From VXYL01 sp965116345 (GTDB lineage: Bacteria; Pseudomonadota; Gammaproteobacteria; Pseudomonadales; Azotimanducaceae), in NCBI GenBank assembly GCA_965116345.1, contig OZ220680.1:930001-994000 (forward strand): a stretch of DNA of 64,000 nt, in the 5' to 3' direction. A model generated the notes under the pieces. The model did no database searches, was not told the origin of the DNA, and was given only the letters and a program-made list of their open reading frames with translations. Made by a program: the position numbers and the translations under genes. Numbering within the stretch: the stretch's first letter is position 1; every line of letters starts with the position of its first letter. Below, one piece after another: positions 1 through 8,998 of this stretch.

Positions 1-1
1 G

Positions 2-541
2 GCGTCCAAGGCCGTCATCTCGCAGAAGAACGGGAGGGCACGGCTCTACAAGGTCGGCGAACGCCTACCGGGGAACGTCCGTCTGCACAAGGTGTACCGG
101 GACCGGGTTGTACTCAGCCGGGGCGGTGTACAGGAACTGTTGCGGTTCGAAGAGGGACCCAAGCTCATCCGGCGGGTGGAGAATCCCCGCGGCACGAGCG
201 TGGTGCCCGAGAACCCTCGCAGTCGCGGCACGGCCAATTCGCTGAAGGAGGCGGTGCTGGAACGCCGGGACGAGATCGAACGCGATCCGGGCAAGGTCGT
301 GGAGGAATTGGGTCTTAAGGCGTCGGCCGACGGTGGCTACGTTCTCGGCGCATTTGCCGACACGGACTCATTCCTGCAACCCACGGATCGGCTGATCTCC
401 GTCAACGGGCGGACGGTCGGCAATCCCAGCGAAGACAAGGGCCAGCTCGAGGACATTCTCAAGGGCCAAAGCGTCGACGTCCAAGTGCAACGTGGTCAGC
501 AGCGGATCAAATTCACGCTCTCCCTGGAAGACATGCAATGA
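2..541 (+). CDS. gspC: Type II secretion protein GspC, C-terminal part (5' end outside window)
   Basis: The frame is open from the window edge, so the N-terminal membrane anchor is missing. The visible ~180 residues begin in the GspC homology region (YKVGERLPGN, then RVVLSRGGVQELLRF) and end in a PDZ-like domain (DSFLQPTDRLISVNG). GspC is the inner-membrane/periplasmic linker that contacts the GspD secretin. Its TGA stop overlaps the gspD start as ATGA, the expected neighbour and coupling. Identification rests on the short homology region, the PDZ fold and the gspD context; I am fairly sure. Confidence 0.82.
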   Translation, partial: ASKAVISQKNGRARLYKVGERLPGNVRLHKVYRDRVVLSRGGVQELLRFEEGPKLIRRVENPRGTSVVPENPRSRGTANSLKEAVLERRDEIERDPGKVVEELGLKASADGGYVLGAFADTDSFLQPTDRLISVNGRTVGNPSEDKGQLEDILKGQSVDVQVQRGQQRIKFTLSLEDMQ

Positions 542-2442
542 ACAACGACATCGGCGGCGCTCGCCAACCTCCCGCGCGCAGGACCTGGTACGCCGCGGTG
601 TTCGCCACCGCGTTGACCGTCGGCGCCTATGCCCAGGACACCTGGGTCACCAACGGCACCGATATGCCCATCCTGTCATTCATCAACCAAGTGGCCGAGA
701 TGACGGGCAAGACCATCGTCGTCGACCCGCGGCTGCGCACCAACACGGTGACGGTGTTCTCCACCACCGAACTCGATGCCGATGGCGTCTACGCCCTGTT
801 CCTCACGGTGCTCAAGGTCCACAGCATGGGCGCGGTGGAGAACAACGGCGTCATTCAGGTTATTCAGCAGCCGGTGGTCAAGCAGAGCGGCGGCAACGTC
901 GCCGAAGAAGCGGCACCACCCGACCTGATGATCACCCGTGTGATGCCGCTGGACCACGTCCCGGCCACGGAAGTGGTCAAGACCCTGCGACCGTTGATTC
1001 CGCAGACGGGCCACATCGCGGCCATCGACGAACCGAACGTGCTGCTGCTCGCCGACTACGCCAGCAACCTCGCTCGCCTGTCGACACTGGTCGAACAGAT
1101 GGACGTGGTCGACCAGGACACGATCATCCATCGCCCCCTCGAACACGCCTGGGTGGGAACCGTCGCCGTCCTGCTCCAGGAGATCGCCCCTGACCAGTTC
1201 GGGCCGGGTGCCACGGGACCCCAGGGTGTGCAGCTTGTGGCCAACGAGAGCAACAACTCCCTGGTCCTCAAGGGCAAGGCCGATTCCATCGCCAACCTGC
1301 TGCAGTTGATCGACAAGCTGGACGTTCCCGTCACCGCCGCTGGTGCCGCGCAAGTCATTCCCTTGAGTCACGCGGAGGCGGAGCCGACCGCGGCGATCCT
1401 CGACAACCTAGTGAACGCCACCGTGGGTGAGAACCAAGGTGCGGTCGCCAACATTCAGGCCGACCTGTCCCTCAACGCCCTGGTGGTGCGCGCCGACCCC
1501 GCGACCATGAAGGATCTGCTCGCCATCGTCGCGCAGCTCGATGTGCGCCGCTCCCAGGTTCTCATCGAAGCCGCGATCGTCGAGTTCTCGGTGGATTCGC
1601 TGGCGTCCGCCGGCGTCGAGCTCGGCGCCGTGGACGCGCGCGGCACGTCGATTCCCACGGTATCGACGACCCTGAACGGCATCGTCGGCACGCTGCTCAG
1701 CCAACTTGGCACCGACGGCGACGATATCGATCCCGTCGCGGCGGTGGCCGCGGCCAGTTCGCCGACGCTCGCCGTTGCGAAACTGGATCGGGACGGCATT
1801 TCCTTCGGCGCGATCGTCAACGCGTTGCAGACCGACTCCCGTGCCAACCTGCTGTCCACACCCAGCGTGCTGACGCTCGACAACCAGGAGGCGAAGAACT
1901 TCTCGGGGGAGAGGATCCCGTTCCGGTCCGGTTCCTTCACCACGCCGACCGACGGCTCGGTCCGTCCCTTCACGACCGTCCAACGGGAACAGGTGGGTAC
2001 CGAGTTGAAGGTCACCCCGCACATCTACGACGAGGCGTCCATCCGCATGGCGATCTTTCTCAAGGTCGGCAACGTCGTCGACACCTCGCTCGGCGGCTTC
2101 GCCGACGTGGTCACGAACGAGCGGGAGCTCGAAACCACGGTCCTGGCCGAAGACCGGCAGATCATCCTGCTCGGCGGACTGATCACGGACGACCAGCGCA
2201 AATCGACGAGAAAGGTCCCACTGCTCGGCGACGTGCCTTTGCTGGGACGGGCGTTCAGGTCGAACAAAGATACACAGGTCAAACGCTACCTGTTGATGTT
2301 CTTGAGACCCACCGTGCTCGACTCCGGCGAGGCGGCGGAACAGGCGGCGCGGGACCGCTACCAGGGGATCTACACGATCCAGAGTCCGACCGCTCCCGCT
2401 GGCGATCTCGAAGAGGTGTTCGAAGTGAAATCGCCCGAGTAG
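538..2442 (+). CDS. gspD: Type II secretion outer-membrane secretin GspD
   Basis: A 634-residue secretin forming the outer-membrane pore of the type II secretion system. A signal peptide is visible (RR, hydrophobic stretch, cleavage near AYA-QD). Periplasmic N0 and N-domain repeats follow (NTVTVFSTTELDADGVYALF; ALVVRADPATMKDLLAIVAQLD), then the secretin beta-domain with its signature VPLLGDVPLLGRAF and a C-terminal YLLMFLRPTVL strand. No lipobox is present, so outer-membrane targeting would need a pilotin or another route. Length is normal. gspE and the other gsp genes do not follow; the next gene is plsB, so this is a split gsp locus. Confidence 0.96.
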   Translation: MNNDIGGARQPPARRTWYAAVFATALTVGAYAQDTWVTNGTDMPILSFINQVAEMTGKTIVVDPRLRTNTVTVFSTTELDADGVYALFLTVLKVHSMGAVENNGVIQVIQQPVVKQSGGNVAEEAAPPDLMITRVMPLDHVPATEVVKTLRPLIPQTGHIAAIDEPNVLLLADYASNLARLSTLVEQMDVVDQDTIIHRPLEHAWVGTVAVLLQEIAPDQFGPGATGPQGVQLVANESNNSLVLKGKADSIANLLQLIDKLDVPVTAAGAAQVIPLSHAEAEPTAAILDNLVNATVGENQGAVANIQADLSLNALVVRADPATMKDLLAIVAQLDVRRSQVLIEAAIVEFSVDSLASAGVELGAVDARGTSIPTVSTTLNGIVGTLLSQLGTDGDDIDPVAAVAAASSPTLAVAKLDRDGISFGAIVNALQTDSRANLLSTPSVLTLDNQEAKNFSGERIPFRSGSFTTPTDGSVRPFTTVQREQVGTELKVTPHIYDEASIRMAIFLKVGNVVDTSLGGFADVVTNERELETTVLAEDRQIILLGGLITDDQRKSTRKVPLLGDVPLLGRAFRSNKDTQVKRYLLMFLRPTVLDSGEAAEQAARDRYQGIYTIQSPTAPAGDLEEVFEVKSPE

Positions 2443-2619
2443 GTACGTCCGACGACGCCGCTCAAGCAGTTCAAATTCCGCCTGGCACGGGGTTTCGTCC
2501 GTCTTCTCGCGAGACCCACGGTCAACAACGCCGATCGCCTGACCAGCGACCCGGCCACGGGTGTCAACGGCGCTTCCGGCACCATCGTCTACGCCCTGCA
2601 CAGCCGTTCGCTGGCCGAT

Positions 2620-4845
2620 GTGGTACTGCTCGACATCGTCGCCGAGAACCAAGGGCTCGCCTCGCCTCTCGATCCCGTCGCCCGCTTCGACGAGGCAAGA
2701 CGGTTCTTCTTCCTGAACCGACCGGTCGGTTGGCGCCGCCGCAACACGATGCGCGAGCCGTCCGCGCGGATGCGCCGCATCGTCGGCGGGCTGGCCGAGG
2801 ATTCCACGACGCCGACGATCCTGGTGCCGGTATCGATCTTCTGGGGTCGAGCCGCCAACAAGGACCGGTCGTGGATCCGGGCGCTGTTCTCGGAAGGCTG
2901 GGCGTATTCCTCCGGCCTGCGGCGACTCCTGATCCTCGTCGGCAACCGCCGGGACATCCTCGTCCAGTTCGGCGACCCCCTAGACTGGGGGAGGATCGTC
3001 CGACCCACAGACTCCGAAGCCCTGGCGACGCGGCGCACCGCGCGGCTGCTGCGCGTGAAGTTCCGCAATCAGAAGGTCGCCGCCCTCGGTCCCGACCTCT
3101 CCCACCGGCGCAGCCTGGTCGAGCTGATCCTGCGCAGTGCGACGGTCACCAGGGCCGTGGACGGCGTGGTCGGAGACGGCGTCGCGCGGGCGCGCGTCGA
3201 ACGTGCCGCCCGGCGCGCGGCGAACGACATCGCCGCGGACGTCTCCTATCCCGCGATCCGGTTCCTCGATCGACTTCTCACCTGGTTCTGGCACCGCATC
3301 TACGATGGCGTCCAAGTCACGGGGTTCGCCAACTTCGACGCGCTTGCGGAGACCCACACACTGGTCTACACGCCCTGTCACCGATCGCACATCGACTACC
3401 TGCTGCTGTCGTACGTGCTCTACCACCGGGGCCTGATGCTTCCGCATATCGCCGCCGGCGACAATCTGGACCTGCCCATCGTCGGCCGCATTCTTCGCGG
3501 TGGTGGCGCGTTCTTCATGCGTCGCCGCTTCAGCGGTGACCGGGTGTACGCAGCCGTGTTCTCCGAGTACGTCTACCGGGTATTCCGCCGGGGCCACGCC
3601 ATGGAGTACTTCGTCGAAGGCGGGCGCTCGCGAACCGGTCGTCTGCTGCCGGCCCGGTCCGGCATGCTGCGCATGACCATCGACGCCCATCGACGCGGTG
3701 TGCCGCGGCCCATCGTCTTCGTGCCGGTCTACGTCGGCTACGAGAAGATCATCGAGGGCGATGCCTATCTCGCGGAGCTGAGCGGGGCCGCCAAGCGGCG
3801 CGAGACGGTGGCGGGCGTGCTGCGCAACCTGAACCTCGTGCGCGAGTCGTTCGGCACCGCCCGGGTATGCTTCGGCAGGCCCATCCACCTCGCGGAGTTC
3901 CTGGACGGCTGCACCGATGCGGACCCGGCGCGGGCCCTCGGCGAGGCGATCCTCGAGGGCGTGAACGCCTGCGCGTTCGTCAACGCCGTCGACCTGGTGG
4001 CGCTGGCAACCTTGGCCACGCCACGCGATTCCATCGACGAAGCCGACCTGACCATGCGCGTCGACCTCTACCGGGAATTGATCGAGCGCCACGCCGACGA
4101 CACGGACCACGGCGTCACCGGCGCCCCGACCCGCGACATCATTCGCCATGTCGAGTCGCTCGGTCTGCTCGAACGCGAAGCCGGTGTCGCCAACGACGAA
4201 AGGCGCACCACCCCAGGCGACGACATCCTCCTCCACGGCTCGGCACCGAACACGTGGTACCGGAACAACGTCCTGCACGTGGTTGCGGCACCGTCGCTCA
4301 TCGCGTGCCTCGTGAATTCCCGGCGCGCCGTGCGCAGCGCAGTCTTGCGGCGCGTGTTCGACGACCTCTACCCCTACGTGGCGAACGAACTCCACGCCCG
4401 TCCCGAGTCCGCGGATCGCTGGCTCGGACATCTCGAGGCGCTCGGGTTCATCGAGCGTCGCCGCGGCACCTACATCGCGCCCAGCGACGCCCGCGCACGA
4501 CTCAGGCTTCGGCTACTCGCCAATCTGGTCGTGCCCATCGTCGAACGCTTCTACATCGGCGTGGCGCTGCTCGACCGCGAAGGCACCGGCACGCTCGACG
4601 CGGAGACCTGGTTGTCGGATTGCCTCGCCATCGCCGAACGCCATGCGCGCCTCTACGGCATCAATACGCCCGAGTTCGCCGACCCCGAGCTGTTCACCCA
4701 GTTCCTCGAGCAACTCGTCCGCAACGGCGTGGTGACGACGCTGCCCGGCGGCGGGCTGTCGTTCGACGATCGGATCACCTCGGTGGTGCATGCCGGGCGG
4801 CGGGTGGTGGCGGAGGAACTGCGCCTCATGCTGACGCGCAAGTGA
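2620..4845 (+). CDS. plsB: Glycerol-3-phosphate 1-O-acyltransferase PlsB
   Basis: Membrane acyltransferase that makes lysophosphatidic acid from glycerol-3-phosphate and acyl-ACP or acyl-CoA, the first step of phospholipid synthesis. The acyltransferase motifs are clear: HRSHID at residues 254-259 (block I, from GTG 2620) and FVEGGRSRTGR at 331-341 (block III). The family is about 800 residues; from the first usual start codon (GTG 2620) this protein has 741. PlsB-like sequence continues upstream in the same frame to about 2460 (e.g. SGTIVYALHSRSLADV), but no ATG, GTG or TTG occurs between the gspD stop (2440-2442) and 2620. The true start is unresolved: CTG at 2482, another non-standard start, or a sequence error. 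Confidence 0.95.
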   Translation: MVLLDIVAENQGLASPLDPVARFDEARRFFFLNRPVGWRRRNTMREPSARMRRIVGGLAEDSTTPTILVPVSIFWGRAANKDRSWIRALFSEGWAYSSGLRRLLILVGNRRDILVQFGDPLDWGRIVRPTDSEALATRRTARLLRVKFRNQKVAALGPDLSHRRSLVELILRSATVTRAVDGVVGDGVARARVERAARRAANDIAADVSYPAIRFLDRLLTWFWHRIYDGVQVTGFANFDALAETHTLVYTPCHRSHIDYLLLSYVLYHRGLMLPHIAAGDNLDLPIVGRILRGGGAFFMRRRFSGDRVYAAVFSEYVYRVFRRGHAMEYFVEGGRSRTGRLLPARSGMLRMTIDAHRRGVPRPIVFVPVYVGYEKIIEGDAYLAELSGAAKRRETVAGVLRNLNLVRESFGTARVCFGRPIHLAEFLDGCTDADPARALGEAILEGVNACAFVNAVDLVALATLATPRDSIDEADLTMRVDLYRELIERHADDTDHGVTGAPTRDIIRHVESLGLLEREAGVANDERRTTPGDDILLHGSAPNTWYRNNVLHVVAAPSLIACLVNSRRAVRSAVLRRVFDDLYPYVANELHARPESADRWLGHLEALGFIERRRGTYIAPSDARARLRLRLLANLVVPIVERFYIGVALLDREGTGTLDAETWLSDCLAIAERHARLYGINTPEFADPELFTQFLEQLVRNGVVTTLPGGGLSFDDRITSVVHAGRRVVAEELRLMLTRK

Positions 4846-4892
4846 TACCGAGGCTAGATGAGTACGTGAGGCATGCTGGGACGCGTTGAGGG

Positions 4893-5993
4893 TCATTCGC
4901 TCGTACCCTCGGCGGACGCCCCGGGACGCAACCACGGGCGCGTGAATCGCACTCGGAGCCACCGGCGGAATCCCAGCCGTTCAGCAGTTGCGGCAGTGAA
5001 GGTGCGGACGACCTTCATCTTCTGATTCGCCTGGATCGCGAGATCGAGTGCTGTGACGAGTCCGCCGATCCGGGCGGTTGGGTTCGCACCGGCGGCAACT
5101 AGCGTACGAACGATATCCCTATTGGCGTGGGACGACATTGCCGCCCAATGGAGGGGCGTGGCGTCCTCCTCGTTCGTGACGGTTGGGTCGGCGCCGGCCG
5201 AAATTAGCGCCTGAACAACCGGAGCCACCCCGTTGATCGTCGCGATATGGAGCGGGGTTGTCCCATTGCTGTTCCGGGCGTCGAGTTCCGCCTCTGCCGA
5301 GGCAATGACCTGAATGACCGCGGGGTTGTCGTTGCCCATCGCGGCGCAATGCAGGGGCGCCATGCCACCATTGGTGGTGCGTGCGTTCGGGTCGGCGCCT
5401 GCCGCTATCAGGGTCAGGCACATGGCAGCGTTTCTATTGATGCTTGCCGCGTTGTGCAAGGGTGTTGACCCATCGCTGTCGGCCGCACCCGGATCGGCAC
5501 CGGCGGCGATGAGTGCCTTGGCGAGCGGTAAACCGCCTTCTTGCCTAGCGGCATAGAACAGGGGTGTCTCGCCGTCTTTGTCGCGCGCGTCGGGATCGGC
5601 GCCCGCAGTGATGAGGGCCTGGGTGGCGTCGTGGTTCTCCCAGTCTACCGCGACGTGCAGAGGAGTCTCTGACTCCGTGTTCGCTGCTCCTGCATCGCCA
5701 CCGGCGGCGAGCAGGATGTCGAGCAGGCCTGCGTCCGATTGCTCGGCGGCTTCATGTACGGGCGTGTTTCCCGAGTGGTTCCGGGCGTTCGGGTCTGCCC
5801 CCGCGTTGATGAGAACCTGTGCCACTGGCGGGTCGTCAAACCACCGGGCACAGATGTGGAGCGGTGTATCCCCGTCCTCGTCCGAGGCGTTTGGATCCGC
5901 GCCGGCGCCAACAAGCGCCTCGATCGCATTGGCGTCCTCGTGGAAGTACAGTGCGTCGTGGAGCGAACGGTCGTTGTCGTCATGCTTAACCAC
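4893..5993 (-). CDS. Ankyrin-repeat protein
   Basis: About 366 residues made almost entirely of ~33-residue ankyrin repeats; roughly nine TPLH-type turns are visible (DGDTPLHICA, SGNTPVHEAA, DGETPLFYAA, NGTTPLHIAT, EDATPLHWAA) with recurring AGADPNA loops. No signal peptide or membrane segment is seen. The last ~40 residues are a basic, non-repeat tail (RRWLRVRFTRPWL). I start it at GTG 5993, which has a GAGGGGGG ribosome-binding sequence just upstream; the open frame could begin at GTG 6023. Ankyrin repeats mediate protein-protein contacts; the partner is unknown. It stands alone, convergent with plsB. Confidence 0.88.
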   Translation of the reverse strand: MVKHDDNDRSLHDALYFHEDANAIEALVGAGADPNASDEDGDTPLHICARWFDDPPVAQVLINAGADPNARNHSGNTPVHEAAEQSDAGLLDILLAAGGDAGAANTESETPLHVAVDWENHDATQALITAGADPDARDKDGETPLFYAARQEGGLPLAKALIAAGADPGAADSDGSTPLHNAASINRNAAMCLTLIAAGADPNARTTNGGMAPLHCAAMGNDNPAVIQVIASAEAELDARNSNGTTPLHIATINGVAPVVQALISAGADPTVTNEEDATPLHWAAMSSHANRDIVRTLVAAGANPTARIGGLVTALDLAIQANQKMKVVRTFTAATAERLGFRRWLRVRFTRPWLRPGASAEGTSE

Positions 5994-6049
5994 AGCCGTA
6001 CCCCCCCTCAAATGACGAATCACCGTGTCCGGTATCCGGACCGAAATGA

Positions 6050-6271
6050 CGTTGTGCCAAACCCGTACAAGGAGTCAAGTGCGACTACCGGCCATTCTTC
6101 CTGTCGCTGACCGAAGGCATGCGGGCGGAGCGTGTCGTGTACCACAACTCTTCGGCGGCGTTCGATGTGCCCGATGCGCGACTGATGCGGTTTGAAACGC
6201 GTACGAAAACGAACTGGCATTACGAGTGGGCGGAGCGGCTGCTCGACGGCACGCTTGCGTTGCCCGCATGA
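6050..6271 (+). pseudogene. Unidentified short ORF, possible gene remnant
   Basis: An open stretch with protein-like composition, ending at TGA 6269-6271. The only ATG (6119) would give 50 residues (MRAERVVYHNS... NWHYEWAERLLDG), but similar-looking sequence continues upstream to 6050 (CDYRPFFLSLTEG) without a start. I do not recognise the family. The missing start and lack of a promoter suggest the tail of a decayed gene between the ankyrin gene and rsmJ; it could also be chance. Confidence 0.3.
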
Positions 6272-6376
6272 CGTGAAATGGTTGGTGATTGGCGGTACCG
6301 CAACCTGCCCCGGGCAGATCGCGCTGGCCGAGGGGGCTGGGGTCGGACGCCGAGCCCGCGAGGCGTCTTGGCGGCG

Positions 6377-6964
6377 CTACGGTCGGTACACGTCGTAACG
6401 CACGGTGCGGCCAGCCACGGACCAGTCGGTGCGACCCAACGGGGCGGCGGATGCACGGCGTTTTACCACGACCCGAGACGACGCAGCCGCACGCGCCTGA
6501 TCGATCAGCCGAATCACTTCATTGTCGTCGAAGGTGCCCGCGAATTCGGCCAGAACCTGCATATGCTTGGCCGGCAGCGCCGTCTTCGGGTGCTCGCCGA
6601 ACATCGGATCGAGGTAGACGACGTCGAAGCTCGCACCTTCGCGCCACAGGTCGCGGGCGTCTTCGAGGTGACATGCGACCGTCGAGTTCCCGTCGTACCG
6701 TTCCAGCCGCGCCGCGAGGACGCGGTGGATCGATGGTTGGCGTTCACTCATGCGCACGATGCAGCCGAGCGCCGCCAACACCAGGCCGTCGGTGCCCCAT
6801 CCGGCCAGTGCATCATGGACGTGAACCCTTGGGCCCGCTCCGCAGGCCCTGGCGAGGGGTAGGCGGCGGCCGCGGCGCAAACGCCGTTCGATCGACGGTA
6901 GCCGAAGGTCGGCCAGGGCAGGTGCGTCTCGCTCGGTGTCCACGCCGCGCACGGAACCAGTCAA
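6377..6964 (-). CDS. rsmJ: 16S rRNA (guanine(1516)-N(2))-methyltransferase RsmJ
   Basis: 195 residues; SAM-dependent methyltransferase of G1516 in 16S rRNA. Family landmarks are present: a degenerate SAM loop (DALAGWGTDGLVLAALGC), VYLDPMF as the catalytic DPxF-type motif, KTALPAKHMQVL, and VVVKR near the C-terminus. It is shorter than the ~250-residue E. coli protein at the N-terminus. The start is TTG 6964, overlapping the tsaB stop as TTGA, so it is coupled to tsaB. Confidence 0.9.
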   Translation of the reverse strand: MTGSVRGVDTERDAPALADLRLPSIERRLRRGRRLPLARACGAGPRVHVHDALAGWGTDGLVLAALGCIVRMSERQPSIHRVLAARLERYDGNSTVACHLEDARDLWREGASFDVVYLDPMFGEHPKTALPAKHMQVLAEFAGTFDDNEVIRLIDQARAAASSRVVVKRRASAAPLGRTDWSVAGRTVRYDVYRP

Positions 6965-7563
6965 GCGTCGTCCACCGAACGCCAGGGGCTGTCGCCCTCG
7001 ACGTAGAACGGCAATGCCTGCTCGGGTGTGGTGGCGTCGGCGAGCCCGGCGAGGGCGAGTCGGCCCACGACGCGTGCATTCGGTGCCAGCCGCGCCGCGT
7101 CGACGACCGACGGCGACGAGGTGTCCACAACGGCGACTCGGTCGAACTCAAGACAGTCGACGTCGTCCCGCGTGAGCTTGAAGCGGGACACGTGGTGGTG
7201 TCCGGGTCGACACGGGCGTGCCAAGGTGACCTCGCCTCGACGATCGGCCAGGCGCCGCACGCATTCGGCCGCGACGGTGGAACTGGGAACCGCCAGCGTG
7301 CGTGCATACACCGCCAAAGCGACGCCCTGCGCCACGGCGGCGGCGATGCGCACACCGGTGAATGACCCTGGCCCGGCGCCGAAGGCGATGACGTCGATCT
7401 GCCGCCGGGTGATGGCGGCCGCTTCTAGGATGTTGTCGATCATCGCCAGGACGTGGCGGTTGTGCAGGCGGGGTGCCGAGCGGGTATCCTCGAACCAACG
7501 CCCGTCCGTCATGAGGGCCACGGAACAGATGTCCGTGGTCGTTTCGATGGCCAGCATGTTCAT
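6961..7563 (-). CDS. tsaB: tRNA threonylcarbamoyladenosine biosynthesis protein TsaB
   Basis: About 200 residues. TsaB is the scaffold partner of TsaD in forming t6A37 on ANN-decoding tRNAs. The N-terminus LAIETTTDICSVAL and the GAGPGSFTGVRIA motif are diagnostic. ATG 7563 is chosen over GTG 7575 because the family begins within a few residues of LAIETTT. The C-terminal half is arginine-rich and less conserved. The gene is divergent from moeA with under 20 bp between starts, so any promoter overlaps coding sequence; it is coupled downstream to rsmJ. Confidence 0.93.
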   Translation of the reverse strand: MNMLAIETTTDICSVALMTDGRWFEDTRSAPRLHNRHVLAMIDNILEAAAITRRQIDVIAFGAGPGSFTGVRIAAAVAQGVALAVYARTLAVPSSTVAAECVRRLADRRGEVTLARPCRPGHHHVSRFKLTRDDVDCLEFDRVAVVDTSSPSVVDAARLAPNARVVGRLALAGLADATTPEQALPFYVEGDSPWRSVDDA

Positions 7564-7581
7564 GTCTCGACTCACAACCCC

Positions 7582-8820
7582 ATGCTAAACGTTGACCTTG
7601 CGTTCCGGAAACTGGCCGCGCTAGTAGCGCCGGTCGCCGAGATCGAGGATGTCGCCTTGGCGGATGCCGTAGGGCGCGTGTCGGCAGCCGATGTCCCCGC
7701 CCCAATCGATCTGCCGCCGTTCGACTCCTCCGCCATGGACGGTTTCGCGGTCAATGCCGAAGGTCTCGATTTCGACGGGCCCAAGTGCTTCGAAGTCATC
7801 GACCGAAGCCTCGCCGGACGACCCGCCAGCAAGGCGATTGAGGGCTCCGCCACCGCGATACGCGTGTTCACCGGGGCCGTCATGCCCAAGGGTTCGAACG
7901 CCGTCGTCCTCCAGGAGGACGTCGACATCGATGGCGACATCGCGCAGACCGAGGTGAGAGTCCAAACCGAACAGAACGTTCGCCGTCGCGGCCAGGACGT
8001 GAGCCGGGGAGATCTCATCTGCAAGTCCGGAACGCATCTCACGGCCTATCGCCTGACTTGGCTGGCCGCGTGCGGCGTCGAAACCGCGCGTGTGAAACGC
8101 TGCGTCCGTGTCGCCGTTTTCTCCACGGGCGACGAACTCGCCGACGCCGGCGCGCCGCTGGCCGAAGGACAGATCTACGACTCGAACCGGTTCGCGCTGC
8201 TGACACTCCTGCGGGAAAAGGCGGTCTACACCATGGATATGGGTTGTCTCCCGGACAGGCCCGGTGAAATCCGCGACGCGCTCGTACGAGCCGCTGCCCG
8301 CGCCGACATCCTCGTGACCAGCGGGGGCGTGTCCGTGGGATCCGCCGATTACGTCAAGTCGGTGGTCGAGGACATCGGCAATCTGGACTTCTGGAGCATC
8401 GCTCTCAAACCCGGGAAGCCACTGGCCGTCGGACGAATCGGCGATGCCCTGTTCTTCGGCCTGCCCGGCAATCCGGTTTCGACCATCGTCACCTATCTGC
8501 TGTTCGTGGCCCCCGCGATCGATCTCATGGGCGGGCTGCAACTCGCCCCGCCGATGATGCTGCCCGCTGCCCTCGACGGCGACATCAAGCACTCGCGCGG
8601 CAGGCGCGAGTACGTACGCGGCATTCTCAGAACGGAAGCCGGCGACTTGCGGGTGGCGGCAACGGGCGACCAAAGTTCCAACCGTCTTGCGACGTTCGCC
8701 GACGCCAACTGTCTGATCGTCGTCGACGACGACCGTGGTGACCTGCACCAAGGGGATCCGGTCAGCACGATTGTGCTGCCCGGTGTCGCCGCGCACCCGG
8801 TGCGCGAAGGAACCCCTTGA
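7582..8820 (+). CDS. moeA: Molybdopterin molybdenumtransferase MoeA
   Basis: 412 residues, normal length; inserts molybdate into adenylylated molybdopterin in molybdenum-cofactor synthesis. Motifs: PPFDSSAMDGFA near residue 45, the MoaB/Mog-type TSGGVSVGSADYVK segment, and GLPGNPVS. ATG 7582 gives the standard MoeA N-terminus (LAFRKLAALVAPV); the longer open frame upstream lies inside antisense tsaB. No Shine-Dalgarno sequence is evident. It stands alone on the plus strand, with no other moa/mog genes in view. Confidence 0.95.
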   Translation: MLNVDLAFRKLAALVAPVAEIEDVALADAVGRVSAADVPAPIDLPPFDSSAMDGFAVNAEGLDFDGPKCFEVIDRSLAGRPASKAIEGSATAIRVFTGAVMPKGSNAVVLQEDVDIDGDIAQTEVRVQTEQNVRRRGQDVSRGDLICKSGTHLTAYRLTWLAACGVETARVKRCVRVAVFSTGDELADAGAPLAEGQIYDSNRFALLTLLREKAVYTMDMGCLPDRPGEIRDALVRAAARADILVTSGGVSVGSADYVKSVVEDIGNLDFWSIALKPGKPLAVGRIGDALFFGLPGNPVSTIVTYLLFVAPAIDLMGGLQLAPPMMLPAALDGDIKHSRGRREYVRGILRTEAGDLRVAATGDQSSNRLATFADANCLIVVDDDRGDLHQGDPVSTIVLPGVAAHPVREGTP

Positions 8821-8998
8821 CTCTCAGGTCGCGCTAGTGTGCCGCCTCTCAAATACGTGGACGTTACTCTCTAGTCCCTAAGGAGACCGAGACGCGCGGC
8901 TAAGTGCCTGTTTCAAGGGCGGCACATCCTCCAATTGCCAGCATCTTGCCGGTTCCGCCAAGCCCGCCGATCTGTCTAGGTAATTCGGAGACGATACG

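Noticed and set aside
7453..7581. Upstream extension of moeA
   Set aside because: It lies inside tsaB on the other strand; MoeA's conserved start fits ATG 7582.
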